Source of the DNA: Pseudomonas sp. MYb185
GTDB lineage: Bacteria > Pseudomonadota > Gammaproteobacteria > Pseudomonadales > Pseudomonadaceae
Direction: 5' to 3'
DNA length: 64,000 nt
Assembly (NCBI RefSeq): GCF_002979975.1
Contig: NZ_PCQD01000006.1
Location: forward strand, 186,001 to 250,000
Shown here: positions 37,498 through 45,436 of the stretch, in pieces
Layout of the letters: each line of letters opens with the position of its first letter
Numbering within the stretch: position 1 is the stretch's first letter
Notes under the pieces: generated by a model
Seen by the model: the letters and a program-made list of their open reading frames with translations, nothing else
Databases searched by the model: none
What the model was told of the DNA's origin: nothing
Translations under genes and position numbers: made by a program

Positions 37498-39576
37498 TTA
37501 CATGAATCTAGCCATCTCCATCGGGCCACTGAACTGCTCGATGGAGCCCGGCTCGATATAGCGTTTCCAGTTATCGAAAATTTCCCGGCCAGCCAGAAAT
37601 CCTTCGAAGATCGCATGATCGGTCTTGCGCGGAACAACCGCATCGCCAACCCGGTGGACGTTCGGCAAAGCCGCCTTCAACTGGTGGTACAGCGCATCCT
37701 GGGGAAGGTGGCGCACCGCCAGGACGATATTGTCGAAACCCGATAATGTTTCCTCGTCACCGGTATACAGGTTGAATATGTCAACCTCACTGTCACGCAC
37801 CTGGCTGACCCAGGCATTGAGGGTATAGGTCAGCCCCTGGCTGAACAGATTGGCGTAGACCACCGGCTGATCCAGGGTGGTTCCCAGGCGATGGAACAGC
37901 GCATTCCAGCGCGTCAGCACATGAACCTGGTGGCCGTTGTCCACCAGCAGCTCGGTAATGCCGGCGGAATAGCGGTTGCCCTCCTCATCCAGTACCAGCA
38001 CGCGCTTGCCGACTTTTTCCGGGTGCGCCAGCACATCCAGCGCAGTCAGTACCCTGCCGCTGTCCAGGCCTGGCACCTTGTCCACCAACGGGTTGATGTC
38101 GGAGTAGCCGCTGCGATCAGGTAACGAACCGGTAGCGACGATGACCCCGTGCGGATTCAATGCCTGGATCATCTCGACATCGGCCTCGCAGTTGAGTTTG
38201 ATCTGGACGCCGTGCTTGGCCATGTGGACCTTCAGATCCTCGGTTATCCAGGCAAAGGAATCCCGCCGCGGCAGTCGGATAATATGATTGACCTGGCCAC
38301 CCAGCTCGGCACCTTTCTCCAGCAGGGTCACCTGATGGCCGCGCTTGGCCAGCCCTTCCGCTGCTTTCATGCCCGCGGGCCCACCGCCTATCACCACCCA
38401 GTGCTTCCTGATCGGGGCCAGTTCCAGTGTCTGCGGACCGAACACTTCCTCGCGGCCGGTAGCCGGGTTGATCTGGCAGGTCATGGAAGTGCCATGGAAC
38501 AGTCGCGAGACACAGCCCTGGTTGCAGCGCAGGCAGTGATAGATCTCATCTTCCCGGCCTTCCGCGGTCTTGACGGCGAACTCCGGGTCAGCGATCTGGG
38601 CACGGGTCATGGCCACCATATCCGCCCCATCACGCGCCAGGATCGCCTCTGCCTCACCGGCGCTGCCGATACCGGAGACACAGAATACCGGGATCTGTAC
38701 CGCCCGCTTCAGCCGCGCAACCGGGTCGACCAGCCAGCCATTGGGTACATCGTATGGCGGCATGATGTAGGTGGCGGACTGGTACACTCCCGCAGTGGCC
38801 ATGATGTAATCGATATCCCCCGTGGCCTCGACCGTGCGTGCGACCTCGATCCAGTCCCCGATTTCCATGCCGCCGGGCACCATCTCGTCCATGGACAGAC
38901 GAATGCCGACCACAAAATCCGGCCCAACCCGCTCACGCACTGCCCGTATCACTTCGAGCGGAAAGCGCATGCGATTCTCGAAGCTACCGCCATATTCATC
39001 GTTGCGCTTGTTGAACAGCGGTGAAATGAACTGATGCAACAGGTAACTGTGCGCCAGGTGCACCTCGACGCCATCGAACCCTGCCTGCTTCGAATAGTCA
39101 GCCGACAGCACCCAGCCGTCGATCACCTCATCCATGTCGCTACGCTCCATGGCCTTGGCCATTTCACCAAAGACGGGCGACTTGATGTTGGATGCCGACC
39201 ACAGCACGCGGTAGTCGTCCATGGCATGGGTCTCGCCCATCACCCCGAAGTGGTTGAGCTGGGCAAAGATATGGGAACCGAAACCATGCACCACATCGGT
39301 CAGCGCACGGTCACGTTCGACCATCTCGGGACGGTAACCATAGGAGTAACCACGGCAGAAGGTATTGGAGGTGGGATGGATCAGGCGGTTGCCGGTGATC
39401 ATCAGACCAATGCCACCCTTGGCCCGGGCGGCATGGTAATAGACATCGCGATCGGTGGTCAGGCCTTCAGGCGAGTTGAAGGCCATGGCGTGGGCCGACT
39501 GCATGATGCGGTTGCGCACCGTGATGTTGCCGATCTTCAGCGGCGAAAACAGGTGGGGATAGCGCTCGACGGTCAT
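37498..39576 (-). CDS. NADH:flavin oxidoreductase, FMN/4Fe-4S/FAD type (copy 2)
   Basis: A 692-residue multidomain flavoenzyme of the 2,4-dienoyl-CoA reductase/trimethylamine dehydrogenase/DgcA group. An old-yellow-enzyme TIM barrel (1-340) is followed by the 4Fe-4S cysteines Cys348, Cys351, Cys355 and Cys367, then an FAD/NAD(P) dinucleotide-binding domain (VVIGGGPAGMKAAEGLAKRGHQVTLLEK). Family reactions are enoyl reduction or oxidative N-demethylation. Paralogue of the gene upstream; the ATG has GGAGG 8 bases before it. Substrate unknown. Confidence 0.9.
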   Translation of the reverse strand: MTVERYPHLFSPLKIGNITVRNRIMQSAHAMAFNSPEGLTTDRDVYYHAARAKGGIGLMITGNRLIHPTSNTFCRGYSYGYRPEMVERDRALTDVVHGFGSHIFAQLNHFGVMGETHAMDDYRVLWSASNIKSPVFGEMAKAMERSDMDEVIDGWVLSADYSKQAGFDGVEVHLAHSYLLHQFISPLFNKRNDEYGGSFENRMRFPLEVIRAVRERVGPDFVVGIRLSMDEMVPGGMEIGDWIEVARTVEATGDIDYIMATAGVYQSATYIMPPYDVPNGWLVDPVARLKRAVQIPVFCVSGIGSAGEAEAILARDGADMVAMTRAQIADPEFAVKTAEGREDEIYHCLRCNQGCVSRLFHGTSMTCQINPATGREEVFGPQTLELAPIRKHWVVIGGGPAGMKAAEGLAKRGHQVTLLEKGAELGGQVNHIIRLPRRDSFAWITEDLKVHMAKHGVQIKLNCEADVEMIQALNPHGVIVATGSLPDRSGYSDINPLVDKVPGLDSGRVLTALDVLAHPEKVGKRVLVLDEEGNRYSAGITELLVDNGHQVHVLTRWNALFHRLGTTLDQPVVYANLFSQGLTYTLNAWVSQVRDSEVDIFNLYTGDEETLSGFDNIVLAVRHLPQDALYHQLKAALPNVHRVGDAVVPRKTDHAIFEGFLAGREIFDNWKRYIEPGSIEQFSGPMEMARFM

Positions 39577-39633
39577 CAGATTATCCTCCGGATCCAGCGC
39601 GCCAGCGCTGGCCCGATATCTTGTTATGGTTGA

Positions 39634-41751
39634 TCAGGCCTGCGGGGCGCCCATGGCGCTGCGCCAGTCTGCACCGAAGCCTTCCAGCTCGCCTTGCTCG
39701 ATAAAGCGCGCCGGATCGCCCAGCAGCTCACGACCGGCCAGCATGCCCTCGTAGATACTGTCCTGCAGCGGGCGCGGCAGGTTGGCATCACCGATGCAAT
39801 ACAGCCGGGCGACCCGCCCCTGCAACTGGCGGTAGAGTGCATCCTCCGGCTGGTGCCCGGCGGCGATGACGAAGCTATCCGCCTCCAGCACCTCGCTGTC
39901 CTCGTCGGTAAACAGGTTGAGCAACTGGGCGCGCTCACCCTCTATGCGCCGAACCCAGCTATTGATCGTGTAACGCAGCCCCTTGGCGAAGACATGCCGA
40001 TAATTCACCGGCAGATCCAGAGTGAGCGCCAGGTTCGGTGCCAGTGCGGTAAAACGACTGACCAGATGGACTTCATGGCCACGGTCAAGCAGGAATTCCG
40101 CGGTTCCCAGGGCATAACGCCCACCATCCTCGTCGAACAGCACCACCCGCTTGCCGACCCGCTCCGGTGCCTGCAGTACCTCGATGACGCTGAGCACATT
40201 GTCCTGCTCCGTGCCCGGCACTCGATCCACTGCCGGCCGGGTCGAGGTAAACGCGGTCTTCAAGGGAGTCGAGCCGGTGGCCAGAATCACGCCATCAGCG
40301 CCCCAGCCCATGATGGCCTCGGCATCCAGCCCGGTATTCAGGCAAATCTCCACCCCGGCCTTGCGCAACTGGCGCTCCAGATCGCGTGCGATAAAGCCGA
40401 ACTTCTGCCGACGTGGCAACTGGGCGGCGAGCAGCGTCTGCCCGCCAAGCTGCTCGCCACGCTCCACCAGTGTGACCCGGTGACCACGCTGGCGCAGGGT
40501 CAGTGCGGCCTTCATGCCTGCCGGGCCGCCGCCGACCACCAACCAGTTCGCTGGCCGTTCAGTCTCCTGCAGCGTATGCAGGCCGAAACGCTGCTCGCGC
40601 CCGGCTGCCGGGTTGACCACACAGGAGATGGCATTGCCCGCCATCAGGCGGGCAATGCAGGCCTGGTTGCAACGGATGCAGTGGGTGATCTCGTCCTCGC
40701 GGCCTTCGAGCAGCTTGTTGCAGAACTCGGGATCGGCTATCTGGCTGCGGGTCATGGCCACCATATCGGTGGCACCTTCGGCGACCAGGGCCTCGGCCTT
40801 GGCCGGGTCAACGATGTGACCGACAATGAAAACGGGAATATCACTGACCTGCCGTAGCGCCGCGCGCAACCGGGCGCCATCCTCCACCAGCCAGTTTTCC
40901 GGATAGTCGCCCGGCGGAATCTGATCCGCATGCGCTGCGTAGGTACCAGCCGTGGCACTGACGTAGTCGATCAAACCGGTCTCCACCATCTTGCGGGTCA
41001 TATCGATGGCGGTATCGGCCTGCATCCCGTCGACCGTGCACTCATCCAGGGAAACGCGGATGCCAACCACAAAATCCGGCCCAACCGCATCACGTACCCG
41101 GCGCATGGTCTCGATCGGGAAACGTACGATATTGTCCAGGCTGCCGCCGTACTCATCGGTGCGCTTGTTGTAGACAAAGGACAGGAACTGCTGGTGCAGA
41201 TAGCCATGGGAATAGTGCAGCTCCACGCCATCGAAGCCAGCCGCCTTGGCATTGCTGGCGGCCAGGGCAAAGTAGTCCGAGACCTCTTCCATCTCGGCCT
41301 GGGTGATTTCCTTGGCCCACTCGTTGTAGGCCGGCGACTTCATGGTGGACGGCCCCATGAGCAGACGGTAGTCATCGAGGGCACCGCTACGCCCCTGTGG
41401 GCCGAAGTGGATCAGTTGAGCGAAAATGCGGCCGCCAAAGGCATGCACCGCCTGCACCATCTGCGCATCACGCTCGATCATTTCCTTGCGATCACCCCGC
41501 GCCAGGGAGCGATTCGGCCCGGTGGACTGCGGATGGACATGCCGCGCGCCGGTCACGATCAGGCCAATGCCACCCTTGGCACGCTCGGCCTGGTAGTGGA
41601 TATCACGGTCATTGGTCAGGCCGTCCGCCGAGGCAAAACCCTTGGCATGCGCAGTCTGCATCAAGCGGTTGCGAATCGTGACGTTGCCGATTTTCAGGGG
41701 CGAGAAAATCGAGGGATAGCGGAGCTCCCCTGGTTGTCTGGGTTGGGTCAT
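39634..41751 (-). CDS. NADH:flavin oxidoreductase, FMN/4Fe-4S/FAD type (copy 1)
   Basis: A 705-residue paralogue of the following gene with the same layout: TIM-barrel FMN domain (FSPLKIGNVTIRNRLMQTAHAKGF), 4Fe-4S cysteines Cys358, Cys361, Cys365 and Cys377, and a C-terminal FAD/NAD(P) domain (VVGGGPAGMKAALTLRQRGHRVTLVE). The two copies differ widely outside the motifs, so they probably act on different intermediates. An AATAACAA motif lies in the leader. It follows the SnoaL-like gene by 102 bases. Confidence 0.9.
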   Translation of the reverse strand: MTQPRQPGELRYPSIFSPLKIGNVTIRNRLMQTAHAKGFASADGLTNDRDIHYQAERAKGGIGLIVTGARHVHPQSTGPNRSLARGDRKEMIERDAQMVQAVHAFGGRIFAQLIHFGPQGRSGALDDYRLLMGPSTMKSPAYNEWAKEITQAEMEEVSDYFALAASNAKAAGFDGVELHYSHGYLHQQFLSFVYNKRTDEYGGSLDNIVRFPIETMRRVRDAVGPDFVVGIRVSLDECTVDGMQADTAIDMTRKMVETGLIDYVSATAGTYAAHADQIPPGDYPENWLVEDGARLRAALRQVSDIPVFIVGHIVDPAKAEALVAEGATDMVAMTRSQIADPEFCNKLLEGREDEITHCIRCNQACIARLMAGNAISCVVNPAAGREQRFGLHTLQETERPANWLVVGGGPAGMKAALTLRQRGHRVTLVERGEQLGGQTLLAAQLPRRQKFGFIARDLERQLRKAGVEICLNTGLDAEAIMGWGADGVILATGSTPLKTAFTSTRPAVDRVPGTEQDNVLSVIEVLQAPERVGKRVVLFDEDGGRYALGTAEFLLDRGHEVHLVSRFTALAPNLALTLDLPVNYRHVFAKGLRYTINSWVRRIEGERAQLLNLFTDEDSEVLEADSFVIAAGHQPEDALYRQLQGRVARLYCIGDANLPRPLQDSIYEGMLAGRELLGDPARFIEQGELEGFGADWRSAMGAPQA

Positions 41752-41764
41752 CTTGCCTTATCCT

Positions 41765-41772
41765 TTGTTATT
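41765..41772 (-). promoter_or_regulatory. Crc/Hfq-type CA motif before oxidoreductase copy 1
   Basis: AATAACAA fits AAnAAnAA and lies 13 bases before the ATG, next to AAGGATAAGG. Confidence 0.5.
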
Positions 41773-41853
41773 CTTTTGCATCAGGCAGGGGGTCGCCAGG
41801 ACTCAGGGGCTATCGTTGCCTCCACCTGAGCGACCCGTTGTCATAGGTGAAGA

Positions 41854-42243
41854 TCAGCGCAGTACATTCTCACCACTCATGAAAACGAATACCCGGCGAA
41901 ACTTGCCTTCTTCGACATACCAGAAGTTGCAGTTTCGCAGACGGGTTTCGTTACCCTGATAATCCTTGAGATAAACATTGAATCGTGCACAGACAGTCTG
42001 TGTAGTTTCATCGGCCGCCACTTCAAAGTCGCCATGCCAGATCTCTTCATAACCGGAAAACAGGTTCTCGAACATCTTGCGCACACCAACATGGCCACTG
42101 TGAGTAAGGTTGTCGGTCTGAATGGTGAACTCGACATCTTCATGACAGCAGTCCAGCACTTGCTGCATATTCTTCTTATCAACATTACCGAAGTATGAAA
42201 GGGTCGCCAGCTCGGTCAGTTGTTCGCGGGTCAAACGGGTCAT
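41854..42243 (-). CDS. SnoaL/NTF2-like protein
   Basis: A 129-residue alpha+beta-barrel protein of the SnoaL-like/ring-hydroxylating small-subunit type (DKKNMQQVLDCCHEDVEFTIQTDN; HSGHVGVRKMFENLFSGYEEIWHGDFEV; NCNFWYVEEGKFRRVFVFMSG). Relatives are isomerases, small dehydratases or non-catalytic ligand binders. Start MTRLTREQL follows CAGGAG and an AATAATAA motif. Catalytic residues cannot be assigned with confidence. Confidence 0.75.
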   Translation of the reverse strand: MTRLTREQLTELATLSYFGNVDKKNMQQVLDCCHEDVEFTIQTDNLTHSGHVGVRKMFENLFSGYEEIWHGDFEVAADETTQTVCARFNVYLKDYQGNETRLRNCNFWYVEEGKFRRVFVFMSGENVLR

Positions 42244-42256
42244 GTCACTCTCCTGA

Positions 42257-42264
42257 TTATTATT
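42257..42264 (-). promoter_or_regulatory. Crc/Hfq-type CA motif before the SnoaL-like gene
   Basis: AATAATAA fits AAnAAnAA and lies directly upstream of the CAGGAG ribosome site. Confidence 0.5.
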
Positions 42265-42265
42265 G

Positions 42266-43012
42266 TCAGTTAACGAATGCGTGATAGGCCGCATCATTCG
42301 GGTTTTCCGGCGCAGGGTAGGCTTTGCGGCTGTGGCTCAACCCCAGGCTCAACATCAATTCACAGAGTTTGTAGGCCACCTGGCCTGGATTGATTACCGG
42401 AATCGGCAATCGCTCAGTCAGGTAAGCGTGGGACTGGTGCATGGTGGTCGAGCCAAGGACGATGACATCCGCGCCATCTTCGTCCATGGCCTTGCGCGCC
42501 TCCGCCTCCAGCTTGGCAAACACCACATCTTCCTTGCCACCAAGCAGCTCCTTGAGATCTGGCCGGGTATCGATCGAGCGCAGTGATGCCACACGATCCC
42601 ACAAGCGGTACTCGGTCAGGGTTTTTTCATACAGGGGGAACCACTCATCCCACATGGTGATGACGCTGAACTTCTTGCCCAGCATGCAGGCCATATAGAA
42701 CGCCGACATACCTGGCGCGATTACCGGAATATCCAGACGGGAACGCAGGGCAGCCAGCCCGGAGTCGCTGACGGTATCAATACATACCGCACTATAACCT
42801 TCATCCTGGGCACGTATGCCCGCCTCGACCACCGAGAAATCCATCAGCAGGACGTCATAGGCACTATCAGCCAGCGAGGCTCCGCGAGCTACCGGGACAA
42901 ACTCGGGATGAAAGCCAGGCAGGATCAAACTGTCAGGTAACTGCGAAGCACGATTCATTGCACCGGCCTGATCCATGGGGATCGGGATGATGACCTTGAT
43001 ACGGTATGTCAT
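42266..43012 (-). CDS. Asp/Glu/hydantoin racemase-superfamily protein with one catalytic Cys
   Basis: A 248-residue protein of the Asp/Glu racemase, hydantoin racemase and maleate isomerase superfamily. The first catalytic cysteine position is kept (Cys77 in AVCIDTVSDSG), but the second, usually LGC(T/A)GM, reads VLGSTTM with Ser188. A two-base racemase mechanism is therefore unlikely; an isomerase or lyase using one cysteine is possible. Start MTYRIKVIIP follows AAGGAG. First gene of the racemase-SnoaL-oxidoreductase operon with a sigma-54 promoter. Confidence 0.85.
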   Translation of the reverse strand: MTYRIKVIIPIPMDQAGAMNRASQLPDSLILPGFHPEFVPVARGASLADSAYDVLLMDFSVVEAGIRAQDEGYSAVCIDTVSDSGLAALRSRLDIPVIAPGMSAFYMACMLGKKFSVITMWDEWFPLYEKTLTEYRLWDRVASLRSIDTRPDLKELLGGKEDVVFAKLEAEARKAMDEDGADVIVLGSTTMHQSHAYLTERLPIPVINPGQVAYKLCELMLSLGLSHSRKAYPAPENPNDAAYHAFVN

Positions 43013-43056
43013 GATGTCTCCTTCCCGGCGCTCTGGCTTTCCTCGGAAGCGCCTAC

Positions 43057-43067
43057 TTATTGTTGTT
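43057..43067 (-). promoter_or_regulatory. Overlapping CA motifs in the racemase-like gene leader
   Basis: AACAACAATAA contains two overlapping AAnAAnAA matches and begins at the predicted sigma-54 transcription start, about 45-55 bases before the ATG. Confidence 0.5.
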
Positions 43068-43078
43068 CCGGATACCAA

Positions 43079-43094
43079 TGCAATAAGGCGGCCA
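43079..43094 (-). promoter_or_regulatory. Sigma-54 promoter of the racemase-like operon
   Basis: The minus strand reads TGGCCGCCTTATTGCA with GG and GC ten bases apart. Predicted start is near 43068. Confidence 0.82.
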
Positions 43095-43172
43095 AGTGTG
43101 GACAAATCGACTCCAGCCTTTAGGAAGTGTGGCTTCGACAACAGTGGATCGACATGGCTGCTCGGTCAGCAG

Positions 43173-43205
43173 TGCAATATGAAATCGTTCAGTGCAATAG
43201 GAAAT
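43173..43205 (-). promoter_or_regulatory. Twofold direct repeat, putative activator site
   Basis: On the plus strand TGCAATATGAAAT (43173-43185) and TGCAATAGGAAAT (43193-43205) repeat with exact 20-bp spacing, two helical turns. They lie 80-110 bases upstream of the -24 element, and similar elements precede the other two sigma-54 promoters. Confidence 0.6.
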
Positions 43206-43222
43206 GAAGGCAGAATAAGAAA

Positions 43223-43245
43223 CGCCGTGTCAGTATGACACGGCG
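43223..43245 (-). terminator. Rho-independent terminator of the esterase gene
   Basis: A perfect 10-bp stem CGCCGTGTCA/TGACACGGCG with a 3-base loop is followed on the minus strand by TTTCTTATT, 30 bases after the esterase stop codon. Confidence 0.85.
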
Positions 43246-43275
43246 CTCCAGCTCCATACGCGTGCATCCAACAGC

Positions 43276-45288
43276 TTAATCCGATTCCGGGAACGCCTCC
43301 TCCAGGCCCGTTTCCATGGTCAGACTCTGGGCAATGCGTATGTAAGTGTCGTTCTCCGAGGTATACGCCGGCCACTCGAAGTCCTCGATGGAAGGGTCAC
43401 CGCTACGGGCAAAGTTGGCCCACATGGCACGCATGTTGTCGGTTACCGCCTCATCATTCGGGTTCCAGCCCGGGTGGTTCATGAAGAAGCCTTCCGGTGT
43501 CGGCGTATCTCCCCCCACCGGGTCCTGCAGGCCGGTCAGCCCCAGCAGGTAATGGGACAGGAAGCTGTCCGGATAGTCGAATACGTACACCAGCTCGGCA
43601 CCGTGATAGGCCAGCGCGCCCTGGCTCGACCAGTTGTCCGGCAGATGATCGAATACATAGGTGAAGACCGCCGACGCGTTGTTATCAGCCATCCACGGCA
43701 TGTACCACTTGAGGCCATCGATCAGGCCAGGTGTATCGCCCTGGTTGGCACCAGCGATGACCGGTACATCATTGTGTGCCCCGGCCTCAAAACTCTCGCG
43801 GATGCCGCCCAGCATGTAAATACCATCCACGTTCGGCGAGAATAGCCGACCGGTGCTGTCCGCCACGGCCGCCAATTCAGGCCAGGGAACGGCGCGCAAT
43901 GCCGCGGCGACGTCCTCGGCATCCTGCACCTGGAGCGCTTCGGCAACAGCGACGCCATCGGCCTCTTCCGCCGCCAGCAGGTTCTTGATCGGCATCAGTT
44001 GATCATCGGGCCCGGCCATGCCGCTCTGCACTATGGCCTTGTGGAACAGCCCGCTGGCCATGGGTGAGTTGATCAATGACAGTACCTTGCCGCCGCCACC
44101 GGACTCACCAAAGATGGTGACATTATCCGGGTCGCCGCCGAAGCCGGCGATGTTGTCACGCACCCACTCCAGCGCCGCGATGAGGTCCAGTTGCCCGTAG
44201 TTGCCCGAGGTGCTGTCCGGCGACTCGGCGGTCAGTGCCGGATGCGCCATATAGCCGAACGGCCCGAGACGGTGGTTGACCGTGACCACCACGACGCCTT
44301 CCTGCGGCAGGGAGGTGTTGTTGAAGGCCTTGGTGTTGCCGGTGAGGATGGCGAAGCCGCCCCCATGGAACCAGACCATCACCGGCAGTTTCTCGCCATC
44401 ATGCCCATCCGGCACGGTGATGTTCAGGTACAGGCTGTCCTCACTCATCCCCCCTTCACCGAAAGCGGCATAGGCCGGGTTCTGTGCCGACTGGTCAGCC
44501 CAGCCGGTGGCCCAGCGCACGCCCTCCCAGGCCTCTGGCTTGACTGGCGGTTTCCAGCGCAGCTCGCCCACTGGGGGCTTGGCATAGGGCACCCCATACC
44601 AGGCCCAGGTACCGTCCGGATGCTGGAAGCCCGACAGTTTGCCGTATTCGGTATCGACCACCTTCTGCGGCGCAATGGCACGGCCCAGATGCTCCTGTGC
44701 CTCCGCCTCGGCCACCACTGCTCGCGGGCCGGGGAAGGTATCGGTGAACAGCGGTGGCTCGGCGCTGTTCAGATCCGCCAGCAAATCGGCCAATGACGCG
44801 CTGAAGGCGGCGTAATCCATGTCGAAGGCCAGACGGTCCGCGTAGTCGGACACCCGTTCGGCTATCTCGGGGGTAATGGTGATCCCATTGCTGACATTGC
44901 CATCCTGATCCAGGGTCTGCAGCAAGACGGCGATATTGGTCACTGTCTCATCGGTGTGATCGTCGGCATCCGCGACCAGATCCAGTGGTGTGATCACCTC
45001 CGCTCCGTTCGCTTCCCCCAGTTTCAGATCGCCCAGATAGAAGGCGACGGTTTCGTTGTGTCGATATTCGAAGGTGCCCTGACTGTCGGTCACCCCATCC
45101 TGGCTATCGGTCGCATAACGCAAACCGGAAACCGGACTGTCGACAAATACCCCGGTGCGGGTGTCGTGGCGCTTGCTGCTACCGCCGCCTCCGTCAAAGC
45201 AACCGGTCTGGCTGGCTGCCAGGGCAAGGATGGCAAGCAGCAGCGGCAAGCGTCCCGCCGCGCTGCGAAGTGCATTGTTGGTTGTCAT
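43276..45288 (-). CDS. Type-B carboxylesterase lipoprotein with N-terminal accessory domain
   Basis: A 670-residue exported protein: signal sequence ending in SQTGC (lipid-attachment Cys near residue 29, with an unusual Gln at -3), a GGGGSS linker, an approximately 190-residue accessory domain (VFVDSPVSGLRYATDSQDGVTD, EYRHNETVAFYLGDLKLG) and a type-B carboxylesterase domain. The nucleophile elbow is GESGGGG and the oxyanion region is WFHGGGFAILTG. It probably hydrolyses an ester at the cell surface before uptake. The ATG at MTTNNAL is preferred because the upstream in-frame ATG forms part of the ATGAGG ribosome site. Confidence 0.88.
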   Translation of the reverse strand: MTTNNALRSAAGRLPLLLAILALAASQTGCFDGGGGSSKRHDTRTGVFVDSPVSGLRYATDSQDGVTDSQGTFEYRHNETVAFYLGDLKLGEANGAEVITPLDLVADADDHTDETVTNIAVLLQTLDQDGNVSNGITITPEIAERVSDYADRLAFDMDYAAFSASLADLLADLNSAEPPLFTDTFPGPRAVVAEAEAQEHLGRAIAPQKVVDTEYGKLSGFQHPDGTWAWYGVPYAKPPVGELRWKPPVKPEAWEGVRWATGWADQSAQNPAYAAFGEGGMSEDSLYLNITVPDGHDGEKLPVMVWFHGGGFAILTGNTKAFNNTSLPQEGVVVVTVNHRLGPFGYMAHPALTAESPDSTSGNYGQLDLIAALEWVRDNIAGFGGDPDNVTIFGESGGGGKVLSLINSPMASGLFHKAIVQSGMAGPDDQLMPIKNLLAAEEADGVAVAEALQVQDAEDVAAALRAVPWPELAAVADSTGRLFSPNVDGIYMLGGIRESFEAGAHNDVPVIAGANQGDTPGLIDGLKWYMPWMADNNASAVFTYVFDHLPDNWSSQGALAYHGAELVYVFDYPDSFLSHYLLGLTGLQDPVGGDTPTPEGFFMNHPGWNPNDEAVTDNMRAMWANFARSGDPSIEDFEWPAYTSENDTYIRIAQSLTMETGLEEAFPESD

Positions 45289-45299
45289 GTTCTGCCTCA

Positions 45300-45307
45300 T
45301 TGTTCTT
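45300..45307 (-). promoter_or_regulatory. Crc/Hfq-type CA motif before the esterase gene
   Basis: AAGAACAA fits AAnAAnAA and sits immediately upstream of the GAGG ribosome site. Confidence 0.45.
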
Positions 45308-45318
45308 GTAATCAGCGA

Positions 45319-45339
45319 GCCGGGAAGATTTTTCCCGGC
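45319..45339 (-). other. Hairpin in the esterase leader
   Basis: GCCGGGAA and TTCCCGGC form an 8-bp stem with a 5-base loop, 30-50 bases before the esterase start. No T run follows, so it may be a leader structure and not a terminator. Confidence 0.4.
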
Positions 45340-45436
45340 CCTACAAGACATAGACAAAAAAGCGGAACGCATCAAGTCGATACTATAAATGAAATCAACC
45401 CGCCCTTGGAACAGATGACATACTTGACCTCTATAT

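Noticed and set aside
24153..43012. Creatinine/N-methylhydantoin degradation as the function of the whole cluster
   Set aside because: HyuAB, a carbamoylsarcosine-type amidase and a hydantoin-racemase-like protein would fit, but no creatinine deaminase or sarcosine oxidase is present, the racemase lacks a catalytic Cys, and LeuCD, CoA-transferase and HMG-CoA lyase are unexplained.
19056..45300. Catabolic block as a mobile island
   Set aside because: No integrase, transposase, tRNA gene or flanking direct repeat is visible at either edge, and base composition is not clearly different by eye.
45289..45436. Terminator for the dctM end and a promoter for the esterase
   Set aside because: No hairpin followed by T residues and no convincing -35/-10 pair was found; a TTGATG-N17-TATGTC match is too weak to report as a feature.
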